A stretch of 54,875 bases of DNA from Planctomycetota bacterium (GCA_016872775.1 VGZA01000040.1:1-54875), one strand, 5' to 3'; shown: positions 7,337 to 17,414, counted from the first letter of the stretch. Translations and numbers: made by a program. Notes: generated from the letters alone by a model not told the origin.

Positions 7337-10300
7337 ATGTGCGCGAGAATGTTGTCGGTCTGCCTGCTGTTCGTTTGCGGCATGGCGTCGGGATCCGCGC
7401 TGTTGCCACTTGCATCGATTGCCGCCGCGGAACCGGCCCCGCTGCGTCTGCTGTTCCTGGGAGATCGAGGCCATCATCTTCCGGGACAGCGTTTCGAGCA
7501 GCTGCAGCTGGTGATGCTGCAGCGTGGCATCAGGCTCACCTATTCGGAATCGGCGGAGGACCTGAATCGCGATCGGCTGACCGGCTTCGATGGGTTGATT
7601 GTCTATGCGAACATTGACAATATTACGCCGGAACAGGAACAGGCGTTGCTCGATTTTGTCTCCAGCGGCAGGGGCATTGTGCCCCTGCATTGCGCGTCGT
7701 TCTGCTTCCGCAATTCCGACAAGTACGTGGAATTGGTCGGCGCGCAGTTCCAGAAACATGGCACAGGGATCTTCCGGTCCACTTTGGCCCAGGACGCGCC
7801 CGAGCATCCGCTGACTCGAGGTTACAGTGGTTTCTCCAGTTGGGACGAAACCTACGTGCACACGCGCCACAACGATCGCGATCGCGTGATCCTGGAATAC
7901 CGCGTCGACGACTCCGGTCGTGAACCCTGGACCTGGGTACGATCGCATGGCAAGGGACGGGTGTTCTATACAGCCTGGGGCCACGATGAACGCACCTGGA
8001 GCCACCCCGGCTTTCACAATCTGGTCGAGCGCGGAATTCGCTGGGCCTGTGGAGCGGACGTCGATTCGGTACCCGATTTCACCGATCGACCATCGATGAC
8101 GGAGCTGCCTGCGGATCTCAAGCCTTTCGAATTCGTACCGGGCAGGATTCCCTACTATCCACCCGGCAAGCAGTGGGGCACGACCTCCGAACCGATCGCA
8201 CAGATTCAAAAGCCGCTGCCCGCCGCGGAATCGGCCCGGCATTTCGTGACGCCAACGGGATTTCACGTCGAACTATTCGCCGCCGATCCGCAAATCGGCA
8301 AGCCGCTCTGCATGGCCTGGGACGAACGAGGGCGACTCTGGCTCGGCGAATCGATCGACTATCCCAACGACCTGCAACCGCATGGCAGCGGGCACGACCG
8401 CATTCGTATCTGCGAAGACACGGACGGCGACCGGATCGCCGATAAGTTCACGATCTTCGCCGAAAATTTGAGCATCCCCACGGCAATCCTCTGTTGTCGC
8501 GGTGGTGTCATCGTTCAGAACGGTACCCATACCGAATTCCTCAAGGATACGAACGGCGACGACAAAGCCGACCTGCGCGAAGTGCTTATTTCGAAATGGG
8601 CGGCGGGTGACACTCATGGTGGCGTAAGCAACTTCCAGTACGGACTCGATAATTGGATCTGGGGGATGCAGGGTTACAACCTCTCCGAGCCGGTGATCGG
8701 CGGGGAGAATCAGCAGAGTTTCCGCATGGGGTTCTTCCGTTTCCGACTCGACGCGAGCGATCCACCGCGCGTCGCCGAGATCGAGTTCGTGCGTTCGACA
8801 AACAACAATACCTGGGGTTTGGGTATCAGCGAGGAGGGACTGATCTTCGGTTCGACCGCCAACGGTAATCCGAGCGAATTCATGCCGATTCCCAACCGCT
8901 TTTACGAACGGGTCAAGGGTTGGTCCGCGGAGGTGCTGCAGGGGATTGCCGAAAGCAATCGATTCGAGCCGATCACGGAGAATGTGCGGCAAGTCGACCA
9001 TCACGGCGGGTTCACGGCGGCTGCGGGGCATGCGCTGTATACCGCGCGGGCCTGGCCTCCGGAATATTGGAATCGCACCGCTTTTGTCACGGAGCCGACG
9101 GGGCATTTGATCGCCACGTTCGTGATCGGGCCGAACGGCGCCGGGTTCCGTTCTCGAAATTCCTGGAATATTCTCGCCAGTAATGACGAGTGGTCCTCGC
9201 CGATCATGGCGGAAGTCGGTCCGGACGGACAGTTATGGGTCATCGATTGGTACAATCTCATCATCCAGCACAATCCGACGCCAGCCGGCTTCAAGACCGG
9301 TAAGGGGAATGCGTACGAAATTGATCTGCGCGACAAGACGCATGGCCGGGTTTATCGAGTTGTCCACGGCGATTCCGATTCGACTGGATTTCGATTGGGA
9401 ACCGGCACCGCGGAACTCGTTGCCGCTCTGCACAACGACAACATGTTGTGGCGCCGTCACGCCCAGCGGCTGCTAGTCGAGCAGCAGCGGCGCGACGCAA
9501 TCCCGGCACTGGTGGCCTTGGCGCGCGACGCGAGTCTCGATGCGAAGGGCTTGAATCCCGCGGTGATGCACGCGCTCTGGACACTGGACGGGCTGGGGCA
9601 ACTGGACGGTTCGAACCGGAACGCGTCGGAAGCACTGCTGCGGGCTCTCGAACATCGCTCGGCGGGCGTCCGGCGAAACGCCGTGCAACTCCTGCCGCGC
9701 GTGAAGGATAGCGCGCATTCGATCGCCGCGGCCGGACTGTTGCGGGATCCGGACCCTCAGGTGCGGCTGGCCGCATTGTTGACGTTGGCGGAACTGCCGG
9801 CCGGCGGTCACGCAGCTCCGATGGTTTTCGAAGCGCTGGCCTCGACGCAAGATCGGTGGTTAACCGACGCGGGAATCAGCGCGGCCGCGGCACATGCCCG
9901 CGAATTCCTCGCGGTCAGCCTCGCGGCAACCGATTCTGGTACGGCGCTGGCGCGCGCGATCCCGATCGTCGCCGAGCACTGGGCACGGACGAACCCAGGG
10001 CCGCGGGTGCTCGAGTTGCTTGCTCCGATGAAAAGCGGTACCCCCGATGTCGTCCGAATGATCCTGACCGGGCTGGAAAGAGGTTGGCCGCGCGACGGTA
10101 AGCTCGCGCTGAACGATGATCAGGAAGCGCCGATCAATGCGCTGTTTGATCACCTGCCGGCCCAGGCCAGGGCGCCGCTGATCAGCTTGGCGGTGCGTTG
10201 GGGCGTGAAGTCGGTCCAAAAGCGTCTGGCGGATTTGTCGGCAACGCTCTTGGCGGCGGCGGGCGACGACAAGGCCCAGGAAGCCGACCGGTTGATTGCC

Positions 10301-11701
10301 GCCGGACAATTCGTCGATTTGCGGCGTCAGGATGCACGGGCGGCCGAGGAACTGCTCCAGCTGATAACGGCCCGCAGCAGCCCTGAGTTTGTCAAAGGGA
10401 TCCTGGAGAGCGTGGGAAAAAGCGAGGCTGCGGAGACGGGGCCTGTATTGGTGCGCAGCCTGCCGCAATTGACGCCCTCCCTCCGCCAGACCGCGTTGCG
10501 GGTGTTGCTCGGCCGGTCCGACTGGACGATCGCGATTCTCGATGCGCTCGATGCCGGCGAAGCCAAATTGTCCGACCTGAGCCTCGACCAGAAACAGGCA
10601 CTGGCGTCCCACCCGACGCGGGAAGTCGCTTCGCGGGCCAAGGTCACTCTGGCGCGAGGTGGCGGACTTCCCAATCCCGACCGCCAGAGAGTGCTCGAGG
10701 AACTCGAGCCGCTGACGAAGAAGATCGGCGATGTCGCCGCGGGCAAGGAAGTGTTCAAGAAGCAGTGCGCCAAATGCCACACCCATTCCGGCGAAGGGGC
10801 CAAGATCGGACCGGACTTGACCGGGATGGCGGTGCATCCGAAGCACGAACTGCTGATCCATCTGATCGATCCCAGCCGCAGTGTCGAAGGCAATTTCCGC
10901 GTCTACACCGTATCGATGCTCGATGGACGCGTGTTGAGTGGCCTGTTGGCGTCGGAGAGTCGCACGGCGATCGAACTGGTGGATGCCGAAGCGAAGCGTC
11001 ATGCACTCCAGCGCGAGGAAATTGACGAACTGCGCGTGTCTGAAAAATCGCTGATGCCGGAGGGATTTGAAAAGCAGGTTACCTCCGAGGAATTGGTGCA
11101 CCTTCTGGAGTTCCTGACGCATCGGGGAAAATTCCTGCCTCTGCCGTTGACGAAGGCTGCCAACATCGTGACAACCAAAGGGATGTTTTTCGCGGACGAG
11201 GGCGAAGTGGAGCGGCTGGTGCTCAATGACTGGTCACCCAAGACGGTCGAAGGCGTGCCGTTTGTGCTGATCGATCCGGCGCCGGATCGCATTCCCAACG
11301 CCGTCATGCTGTACGGTCCGCACGGAATCAAGGCGCCGAGGATGCCGAAGTCGGTCAGCTTGCCGTGCAATGCGCCCGCCAAGGCGATCCATTTCCTGAG
11401 TGGCATCAGTGGTTGGGGCTTTCCCGCCGAACCGAAGGGGACGGTTGCGATGATTGTGCGATTGCGGTACGCCGACAGAGAAAGTGAGGACCACCCGCTG
11501 TTGAATGGCGAACACTTCGCCGATTACATTCGCCGCGTCGACGTTCCGGGTTCAAAATTTGCTTTCGCGATGCGCGGGCAGCAGATGCGATTCGTATCCA
11601 TTGTTCCGCAGCGCGCAGAGAAGATTGAATCGATTGAGCTGGTCAAAGGCCCGGATCGCACCGCGCCGGTCGTGATGGCGATCACGGTGGAATCGCCGTG
11701 A
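7337..11701 (+). CDS. Exported ThuA / PVC-type dehydrogenase / HEAT / haem-binding protein (1454 residues)
   Basis: This very large exported protein combines several modules. A signal peptide covers about residues 1-32 and a ThuA-like (glutamine-amidotransferase-fold) domain about 34-236. Next is a PVC-type membrane-bound dehydrogenase propeller at about 290-690 (PTGFHVELFAADPQIGKPLC, then RIRICEDTDGDRIADKFT). HEAT-like helical repeats cover about 695-1090, a cytochrome c-like domain has CAKCH at 1144-1148 (PVC haem-binding type), and a C-terminal 180-residue beta domain contains HFADYIRRVDVPGS. The architecture predicts sugar or polyol oxidation with electron transfer to a covalently bound haem in the periplasm; this is inference from families. 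AGGAG lies about nine bases before the start. Its 3' end overlaps the convergent cdsA gene by 20 bases. Confidence 0.85.
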   Translation: MCARMLSVCLLFVCGMASGSALLPLASIAAAEPAPLRLLFLGDRGHHLPGQRFEQLQLVMLQRGIRLTYSESAEDLNRDRLTGFDGLIVYANIDNITPEQEQALLDFVSSGRGIVPLHCASFCFRNSDKYVELVGAQFQKHGTGIFRSTLAQDAPEHPLTRGYSGFSSWDETYVHTRHNDRDRVILEYRVDDSGREPWTWVRSHGKGRVFYTAWGHDERTWSHPGFHNLVERGIRWACGADVDSVPDFTDRPSMTELPADLKPFEFVPGRIPYYPPGKQWGTTSEPIAQIQKPLPAAESARHFVTPTGFHVELFAADPQIGKPLCMAWDERGRLWLGESIDYPNDLQPHGSGHDRIRICEDTDGDRIADKFTIFAENLSIPTAILCCRGGVIVQNGTHTEFLKDTNGDDKADLREVLISKWAAGDTHGGVSNFQYGLDNWIWGMQGYNLSEPVIGGENQQSFRMGFFRFRLDASDPPRVAEIEFVRSTNNNTWGLGISEEGLIFGSTANGNPSEFMPIPNRFYERVKGWSAEVLQGIAESNRFEPITENVRQVDHHGGFTAAAGHALYTARAWPPEYWNRTAFVTEPTGHLIATFVIGPNGAGFRSRNSWNILASNDEWSSPIMAEVGPDGQLWVIDWYNLIIQHNPTPAGFKTGKGNAYEIDLRDKTHGRVYRVVHGDSDSTGFRLGTGTAELVAALHNDNMLWRRHAQRLLVEQQRRDAIPALVALARDASLDAKGLNPAVMHALWTLDGLGQLDGSNRNASEALLRALEHRSAGVRRNAVQLLPRVKDSAHSIAAAGLLRDPDPQVRLAALLTLAELPAGGHAAPMVFEALASTQDRWLTDAGISAAAAHAREFLAVSLAATDSGTALARAIPIVAEHWARTNPGPRVLELLAPMKSGTPDVVRMILTGLERGWPRDGKLALNDDQEAPINALFDHLPAQARAPLISLAVRWGVKSVQKRLADLSATLLAAAGDDKAQEADRLIAAGQFVDLRRQDARAAEELLQLITARSSPEFVKGILESVGKSEAAETGPVLVRSLPQLTPSLRQTALRVLLGRSDWTIAILDALDAGEAKLSDLSLDQKQALASHPTREVASRAKVTLARGGGLPNPDRQRVLEELEPLTKKIGDVAAGKEVFKKQCAKCHTHSGEGAKIGPDLTGMAVHPKHELLIHLIDPSRSVEGNFRVYTVSMLDGRVLSGLLASESRTAIELVDAEAKRHALQREEIDELRVSEKSLMPEGFEKQVTSEELVHLLEFLTHRGKFLPLPLTKAANIVTTKGMFFADEGEVERLVLNDWSPKTVEGVPFVLIDPAPDRIPNAVMLYGPHGIKAPRMPKSVSLPCNAPAKAIHFLSGISGWGFPAEPKGTVAMIVRLRYADRESEDHPLLNGEHFADYIRRVDVPGSKFAFAMRGQQMRFVSIVPQRAEKIESIELVKGPDRTAPVVMAITVESP

Positions 11702-12644
11702 GCGGTCCGACGAGGCCTGCGGCCCAGCAGAGATAGGCAACCGGCGCGGCGAACAGCAGCGAATCGATCATATCCAGGATCCCGCCCAATCCTGGCAGCC
11801 AGCGGCTGGAATCTTTCTTGCCGAGGTCCCGCTTGAGGAGCGATTCGGCAAGATCACCAAACATGGCTACCAGCGCCAGAACGGTACCGAGCGTTGTCCA
11901 GCGCAGCGCCGGCTGGGGAACGGCAGCGGGAACAAACAGCGCGGGCGTGACGACGTTCAACATCAGCCAGGAAGTCAGTACGGACGCCAGAATTCCGCCC
12001 GCCGCGCCCTCAATTGTCTTCTTCGGACTGAGCAGCGGCGTGAGCGGATGGCGGCCCAGCAAACGGCCCGTGAAGTAGGCCCCGGTATCCGACATTTTGA
12101 CGATCGCGATCGTGGAAACGAGTGCCGCCATACCCCATTCATGGGAATGGAACTGCCGCAGGGCGACCAGGAACGACACGAGCACCCCCGCGTATGCCAT
12201 CGTGAGAATGCCGCTCGCCAATCGGACCGTAATTCCTCCCGGCTGCTGGAATCGCCGCATTTCCCCGAGGAACGCCAGCCCGATTCCCAATCCTAGTCCC
12301 ATCAGCGGCCAGCCGAATTTGCCGAGCGGGCAATCGACAGGATAGGAGCGCCAAAGCATCGGCACACAGGCTCCGGCGACGATCGCCGACGTGCCGACAT
12401 AGGTGGACCAGGCCATCGGCCGGATTTCGAGGTTTCGGCCGCCCGAGTCAGGCACGGCGGTCAACTCCGAAGCTGGCGTCATTAGATCCAGCAATTCTCG
12501 CGTCGCCATGATCGCAATCGCGAATACCAGGGGCACCAGCCAGACACCTGACCGAGCGAACCCGATGCGCTGGTAGTCGCAGACTAAGAGCAGTACGAGC
12601 AGACTTAGTACCAGGGAGGCGGAAATCAGTCGCCACTTGAGCAT
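11682..12644 (-). CDS. cdsA: Phosphatidate cytidylyltransferase
   Basis: The enzyme makes CDP-diacylglycerol from phosphatidate and CTP, the branch point of phospholipid synthesis in the inner membrane. The 320-residue protein has about eight hydrophobic segments and the C-terminal family signature SLLKRDLGKKDSSRWLPGLG followed by GILDMIDSLLFAAP. It also has the KMSDTGAYFTGRLLGRH and SPKKTIEGAAGG motifs. The start is placed at the ATG 12642-12644 (MLKWRL); an upstream TTG would overlap uppS by eight bases. It is the last gene of the purA-uppS-cdsA run. Its last 20 bases overlap the 3' end of the convergent dehydrogenase gene. Confidence 0.93.
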   Translation of the reverse strand: MLKWRLISASLVLSLLVLLLVCDYQRIGFARSGVWLVPLVFAIAIMATRELLDLMTPASELTAVPDSGGRNLEIRPMAWSTYVGTSAIVAGACVPMLWRSYPVDCPLGKFGWPLMGLGLGIGLAFLGEMRRFQQPGGITVRLASGILTMAYAGVLVSFLVALRQFHSHEWGMAALVSTIAIVKMSDTGAYFTGRLLGRHPLTPLLSPKKTIEGAAGGILASVLTSWLMLNVVTPALFVPAAVPQPALRWTTLGTVLALVAMFGDLAESLLKRDLGKKDSSRWLPGLGGILDMIDSLLFAAPVAYLCWAAGLVGPLTAIPP

Positions 12645-12663
12645 TGCGGTTTCCGATGGCGGT

Positions 12664-13425
12664 TCAGCCAAAGCCCCCGTCGCTCAAGCCGCCGAATTTT
12701 CGGTCGCGGCCGGCAAAGTCGCGTATCGCCGCATGCAGGTCGTCCTCGTCGAATTCAGGCCAACACCGATCCGTGACCCAGATCTCGGCATAGCTGATCT
12801 GCCACAGCAGGAAGTTGCTGATCCGCATCTCGCCGGCCGTGCGAATCAACATATCGGGGTCGGGCATTCCGGCAGTGAACAGATGGGCAGCGACCGTTTG
12901 TTCGGAAATCGAATCGGCCGGCAGATTTCCATTGTGGAACTCGCCGCAGATTTTCCGCACGGCGTCGACAATTTCGCCGCGGCCTCCGTAATTGATGGCC
13001 AGACACAGTCGAGTTCCCGTGTTGCCGGCGCTCATCGCGATCGTCGTGTCCATTTCCCGCAACGCGCCGTCGGAAATCCCTTCGCGCCGTCCGATCGTTG
13101 CCACTTGGATGTTCTGCCGCATGATCGTCGACCGCTCCTCGATCATGTACTGTTCCAGCAGGTGCATCAGAAAGTCGATTTCCAGCTGCGGTCGCTTCCA
13201 GTTTTCACTCGACAGGCAATAAAGCGTTAGTTGTTCCAGTCCCAGCCGAGCGCACTCTTCGACCGTCCTGCGTACACTCGCCACGCCACGCCGATGGCCC
13301 TCGATGCGCGGCAGATTCTGCCGCTGAGCCCAACGGCCGTTGCCATCCATGATCACCGCGATGTGCCGGGGCCGCCGTTCGGGCGGGATGTCATCGAGCG
13401 AACGTGCCATCGAACCTGGTCCCAT
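12664..13425 (-). CDS. uppS: Isoprenyl (undecaprenyl) diphosphate synthase
   Basis: This cis-prenyltransferase builds the C55 lipid carrier for cell-wall and surface-polysaccharide synthesis. Family motifs are clear: IAVIMDGNGRWAQ with catalytic Asp27, GHRRGV, TLYCLSSENWKRP, INYGGRGEI, DPDMLIRTAGEMRISNFL and WPEFDEDDL. At about 253 residues it has the normal family length. The start could be the ATG at 13423-13425 (MGPGSMARSL) or at 13408-13410 (MARSL); no strong ribosome site separates them. A longer in-frame start would run into purA. It sits 37 bases behind purA and 19 bases before cdsA, consistent with one transcript. Confidence 0.93.
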   Translation of the reverse strand: MGPGSMARSLDDIPPERRPRHIAVIMDGNGRWAQRQNLPRIEGHRRGVASVRRTVEECARLGLEQLTLYCLSSENWKRPQLEIDFLMHLLEQYMIEERSTIMRQNIQVATIGRREGISDGALREMDTTIAMSAGNTGTRLCLAINYGGRGEIVDAVRKICGEFHNGNLPADSISEQTVAAHLFTAGMPDPDMLIRTAGEMRISNFLLWQISYAEIWVTDRCWPEFDEDDLHAAIRDFAGRDRKFGGLSDGGFG

Positions 13426-13462
13426 GTTGGTTGCCTGGCCGACTCGAAACGAATCCACCCGT

Positions 13463-14746
13463 TCAGTCCAGGATCGTCTGATCGCGGTCGGGTCCGACCG
13501 AAACAAACTCGATTGGGCGACCGACCAGTTCGGCGATTCGATCGAGGTACCGTCGCGCGCCGTCCGGAAGTTCCGCTCGGCGGCGCGCTTTTGACACGTC
13601 CTGCTGCCAGCCGGGCATTGTCTCGTAGACGGGTTGGGCCGCCCGCAAATCGTCGACGTGGCTGGGAAACCGATTGACCCGCTCGCCGTTGATCTCGTAC
13701 GAGGTGCAGATCTTCACTTCCGGCAGGTGGCTGAGAACATCCATCATCATCAACGAAATCGTATCGATTCCGCTGAGCCTGGCGGTGTAGCGGACCGCGA
13801 CCGCGTCAAACCAGCCGCAACGACGCGGCCGCCCGGTGGTCGTGCCGTACTCCTTGCCAAGCTCTCGAATGCGCTGTCCCGTCGCGTCGCTCAGTTCGGT
13901 CGGAAACGGTCCGCCGCCGACGCGCGTGGTGTAGGCCTTCGCGACGCCGATCACCTTCGTGATCCAGCGCCCCGGGACTCCCGATCCCGCGGCAACGCCC
14001 AGCCCCGAGCTGTTGCTGCTGGTTACAAACGGATACGTTCCATGATCGACGTCGAGCAGCGATCCCTGGGCGCCTTCAAAGAGAATCTTGCGCTGGGCTT
14101 CGACCGCGTCCAGCAGATAACTGGTCGTGTCGCAGACGTAGGGTCGAAGACGCTCCGCGTAGCCGCTGAATTCCGCATGGATTGTCTGCGGATCCAGATC
14201 GTTGGGGAGCGACCAATCGACACCCGCCAGAAGCTCCTGCTTGATCGTGATCACGCGTTCGATTTTCTGGCGAAAATCAGGTCGGTACAGGTCGCCGAGC
14301 CGGATCGCATGCGATCGCCCGACCTTGTCGCCGTAACAGGGACCGATTCCGCGATGCGTTGTCCCAATGTTCTCGCCGTCCGCCGTGCTGCTGTCCATCG
14401 CCCGATCCTCGGCGATGTGCCAGGGAAAGACGATATGCGCGCGGTCACTGAGCAGCAGGTTTCCCTGAATCTGAATTCCGCGCTGCAGGAGCGAATCAAT
14501 TTCCTTGAGCAAAGTCGCCGGGTTGGCAACGACGCCCGTACCGACAACGTTGATCACGCCAGGGTTGAGAATGCCGCTGGGGATATGATGCAGTTTGTAG
14601 GTCTGGTCGCCGATCACGACGGTATGTCCGGCGTTGGCGCCACCTTGGTACCGCACGACAATTTCGAACTGCGAGGTAAGCAGATCGACGAGTTTCCCCT
14701 TCGCCTCGTCCCCCCATTGCAACCCAATCACACAGGTACCCGGCAC
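13463..14746 (-). CDS. purA: Adenylosuccinate synthetase
   Basis: The enzyme converts IMP, aspartate and GTP to adenylosuccinate, the first step of AMP synthesis. The N-terminus [19 protein letters not shown] carries the GDEGKGK-type P-loop (here GDEAKGK), with GANAGHT and the IGPCYGDK region following. Further motifs are [20 protein letters not shown] and RPRRCGWFD. At 427 residues it has full family length. It starts with GTG at 14744-14746, preceded by AAAGGGGG at good spacing. It is the first gene of the purA-uppS-cdsA run. Confidence 0.95.
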   Translation of the reverse strand: MPGTCVIGLQWGDEAKGKLVDLLTSQFEIVVRYQGGANAGHTVVIGDQTYKLHHIPSGILNPGVINVVGTGVVANPATLLKEIDSLLQRGIQIQGNLLLSDRAHIVFPWHIAEDRAMDSSTADGENIGTTHRGIGPCYGDKVGRSHAIRLGDLYRPDFRQKIERVITIKQELLAGVDWSLPNDLDPQTIHAEFSGYAERLRPYVCDTTSYLLDAVEAQRKILFEGAQGSLLDVDHGTYPFVTSSNSSGLGVAAGSGVPGRWITKVIGVAKAYTTRVGGGPFPTELSDATGQRIRELGKEYGTTTGRPRRCGWFDAVAVRYTARLSGIDTISLMMMDVLSHLPEVKICTSYEINGERVNRFPSHVDDLRAAQPVYETMPGWQQDVSKARRRAELPDGARRYLDRIAELVGRPIEFVSVGPDRDQTILD

Positions 14747-14789
14747 AACGCCCCCTTTCGCACTATCGACACCATTTGCCCAACCAGCC

Positions 14790-14819
14790 AGTCTACGGAG
14801 CCGATCGTATGCTGGTCAA
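14790..14819 (-). promoter_or_regulatory. Possible sigma-70-type promoter of purA-uppS-cdsA
   Basis: On the minus strand TTGACC (14814-14819) and TAGACT (14790-14795) are separated by 18 bases. They match the -35 consensus at five of six and the -10 at four of six positions. The predicted start near 14783 leaves a leader of about 37 bases before the GTG of purA. No experimental support. Confidence 0.4.
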
Positions 14820-15427
14820 GAATGCCGGCGGTCGGCCGAGCCGTTAAAATCGTAATACTCGACAGAACTCCGGGGGGCAAGGCAAGAACTTTCGGTCGAG
14901 GTGACTTTTCACGTAAGATCGTTGCGATCGTTGCTCGATGAAGATCGTACCGGATGGGACAGGATGTCACATCCGGCAGGATTGAGTCACGGAGACCAAG
15001 GGTAGGTTCCGTGTCGGAAAGGGTGTCACTTCGGCCCGGAGCAAGTCCCCCGAACAGGAATCATGCGAACAGCGAGGTGTTGCTTCCCTCGTGGCATTAT
15101 CTGGGTGCCAGTTCGATGGTTTTCGTGGAGGGTGCCTTGTTCCGACCGAACCCTTTTCCGCTGAAAGTACGACCGCCGCTGCGAGCACGAGATCGTATAA
15201 TGGTGCGGGCTCGCATACTGCGTCGCGGACTGGCTCCAGCCATCGACCGGCGCGACGGAGGCCGCGATACCGACGTTCGACATGGGCGGCGCGCTGTTCG
15301 CTTGACCGTCCGATGGTGGTGACGGGTCGGTCCCTCTTCGGCCTCCCGAAACCGGGCGAACGCGGGTGGTTCCCAAGGCCTGGTCTGAAGCCCTCCTGCC
15401 AAACGGCAGGCAAACGCCACAGCGGCG
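14820..15427. other. Long gap without a recognisable gene
   Basis: Open frames on both strands here are compositionally abnormal (Arg, Pro, Ser-rich) and show no motif I know. A short hairpin, CCTGCC-AAAC-GGCAGG, lies at 15395-15410. The gap probably contains eroded sequence belonging to the Wzz-like fragment next to it. Confidence 0.5.
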
Positions 15428-15961
15428 CAACGAGGACTGACCCAGCGGCGTGAACAGAAACAGGAAACCGCAGCCCAGCAATACGCCGCCCAGGGACGCC
15501 AGCCGCAGCGCGCTCAATTCCGGGTCGGAATCGACGCTCCGCAGTGCGACCTGGAGTTCCTCATGCAGGTTATTTGCGATCTGCTTTTCCGCACGTATCG
15601 CGGAGATCAAACGAGGATGGTCCTTAGTCAATGTGCCCTCCAGTTCGGCACTGATTCGTTGCGCGTTCGCCAGATCATCGCGCATTCGTTTCGACGCCGG
15701 CTGCGATTCCAGCAGGCTGCTGGGTGTGGCGATCAAGTGGTTCGCATCTCGAATTCCTGCCAGGATCAGCTCTTTCTGTTGAGAATAGCGCTCGCCCAGC
15801 GCCTCGGCGTCGCGGAGGTCTTTCTGCATTGCGCTTTGCTGGGCCCACAGATGGCTGTCCCCAGTTCCGGCATGGATCAACAAGCGCAACTCCGCCAGAT
15901 CGCCGCCGAATTGAGCTTCAAAAGTGCCTAGTGCCGCGGTAGCGCGGTATCGCTCATGCGT
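15428..15961 (-). pseudogene. Fragment of a coiled-coil membrane protein resembling Wzz/GumC chain-length regulators
   Basis: The minus strand reads a coherent protein stretch of about 178 residues. A coiled coil contains DLAELRLLIHAGTG, DLRDAEALGERYSQQKELIL, ANAQRISAELEGTLTKDHPR and IRAEKQIANNLHEELQ. A transmembrane segment, LASLGGVLLGCGFLFLFTPL, follows. TKDHPRL resembles the DxHP motif of Wzz/GumC-type polysaccharide chain-length proteins, where a coiled coil precedes the second membrane helix. The sequence before about 15961 and after about 15428 in the same frame loses protein-like character, and no N-terminal membrane helix or start is seen in frame. I therefore call it a broken gene; a short intact gene with an unseen start is possible. 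Confidence 0.5.
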
Positions 15962-16312
15962 CGGATTCCTATGTGACTTGTCTGGCAAGGGGAGATCAGT
16001 CCGCGCTGGAAGTCTGTCTCGCCGCCCCGCGAACGTGGTGCGGTTACCGGCCCGCCGCCGATGCGCGCAACGCGTCCGATTGCGACAATTATTCCGATCG
16101 GGACCAAGCTGCAAAGTTGCGTTCCCGCAACAGCGGCAGATGGCGGAGAGCGGAACACAGGCCGAATCAACGGCGCAGCGGCTCGTGGTGCAGGTTGTTC
16201 CATCGTCTATCCACCAATTCGTCCGCTGCTTGGCGCTGGCTTGGATTGCGACGACAATCCTGGATTGGAATTCCGTACCTGGAGTGACTCGATTCCTCGA
16301 AGACTGGCACGC
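15962..16312. other. Gap before the aldo/keto reductase gene
   Basis: No supported gene. A minus-strand frame (about 15928-16203) contains a short hydrophobic run, SLVPIGIIVAIGRVA, that could be a leftover of the N-terminal helix of the Wzz-like gene in a shifted frame, but this is weak. Confidence 0.35.
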
Positions 16313-17338
16313 ATGCAAAACTCACCCGAGGCTGTTTCGAATCCCGGCATCGATGCAACGCGTTCCCGTTCGTCAGTCACGCGCGCGGTGGGCGGTTCCG
16401 ATCTGCGAGTCACGCCGGTTGCCCTGGGTTGCTGGCCGATTGCCGGCATTACGAGTCTGGACGTCAATGACGAGGATAGTCTGGCGACGATACGTGCCTG
16501 CTTTGATTCTGGAATCAATTTTTTGGACACGGCTTACTGTTACGGCCGGGATGGTGAAAGCGAACGGTTGATCGCGCGTGCGATCGGCCCGCATCGCGAC
16601 GCGTTCGTGCTCGCGTCGAAGGCGGGAATTCACTGGGATGCTCGCGGCGAACGACAGTTTGACGCCTCTCCCGCAACGTTGCGTCGCGAATGCGATGAAA
16701 GTCTGCAACGCCTGCAGACGGATCGGATCGATCTGTACTATCTGCATGCCCCCGACCCGAAAACGCCGATCGCGGAGTCCGCGGGAGTTTTCCGAGAAAT
16801 GCGCGCCGCCGGCAAGATTCTGGCGGTTGGCGTTTCCAACGTGACGCTCGAGCAGCTGCGTGAATTTCACGAGGTCTGCCCTGTCGATGCGTTACAACCG
16901 CCCTACAACATGTTAATGCGTGAAATCGAATCCGACCTGCTGCCCTGGTGTTTGGCTCATCGAGTTTCGGTAATCGTTTACTGGCCATTGATGAAGGGAC
17001 TGCTGGTGGGAAAATTGCTGCGCGATCACCAGTTCCAGCCTGGCGACGGGCGGGCGAAATACCCGATGTTCCAGAGCCCGGAATGGGAGAAGAACCAGGA
17101 TTTTCTTGATGAACTTTCCCGAATCGCCCGCGACCTGGGGCGCTCGGTCGCTGACCTGGTGACCAACTGGACGATCCATCGGCCCGGAATCACCGCAGCG
17201 CTGTGTGGCGCCAAGCGGGCTCAACAAATCCGCGAATCGGCCGCCGCGCTGACCTGGCGGCTCAGCCCCGCGGAAACGGCGCGCATCGACGACGCGATCC
17301 GTCGGCGCGGCAGGGCGGTCGTCCGGTCGGCGGTATGA
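16313..17338 (+). CDS. Aldo/keto reductase
   Basis: This is a 341-residue NADPH-dependent oxidoreductase with a TIM-barrel fold. The catalytic tetrad is visible: Asp72 and Tyr77 in LDTAYCYG, Lys103 in VLASKAG and His145 in LYYLHAP. Further family signatures are VGVSNVTLEQL and, near the C-terminus, ITAALCGAKRAQQIRES. Substrates of this broad family are aldehydes, ketones or sugar derivatives; none can be named here. The ATG at 16313 is the first near the conserved part. The first 25 residues are poorly conserved, so a later start is possible. The next gene, mutY, lies on the same strand after 76 bases. Confidence 0.85.
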   Translation: MQNSPEAVSNPGIDATRSRSSVTRAVGGSDLRVTPVALGCWPIAGITSLDVNDEDSLATIRACFDSGINFLDTAYCYGRDGESERLIARAIGPHRDAFVLASKAGIHWDARGERQFDASPATLRRECDESLQRLQTDRIDLYYLHAPDPKTPIAESAGVFREMRAAGKILAVGVSNVTLEQLREFHEVCPVDALQPPYNMLMREIESDLLPWCLAHRVSVIVYWPLMKGLLVGKLLRDHQFQPGDGRAKYPMFQSPEWEKNQDFLDELSRIARDLGRSVADLVTNWTIHRPGITAALCGAKRAQQIRESAAALTWRLSPAETARIDDAIRRRGRAVVRSAV

Positions 17339-17414
17339 GCGGTTCAAGAGTCAGGCTTGACCTTCCTGGACCGCGTTGAGCGGCGGCGGGCAACAGCGAG
17401 CAGGGAATTGGGGA

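Noticed and set aside
6103-7383. Long minus-strand open frame opposite the Gfo/Idh gene
   Set aside because: Shadow of a well-supported gene; no ribosome site or family motif.
9860-11122. Long minus-strand open frame opposite the HEAT/haem region
   Set aside because: Antisense frame in high-GC coding DNA; composition atypical for protein.
11682-12671. Start of cdsA at the TTG at 12669-12671
   Set aside because: It overlaps uppS and lacks a ribosome site; the ATG at 12642-12644 begins right before the first membrane helix.
13634-14941. Plus-strand frame of 435 codons opposite purA
   Set aside because: purA is unmistakable on the other strand; this frame lacks any domain.
15026-15427. Coding continuation of the Wzz-like frame
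   Set aside because: Beyond the membrane helix the frame becomes Arg/Ser/Pro-rich without structure.
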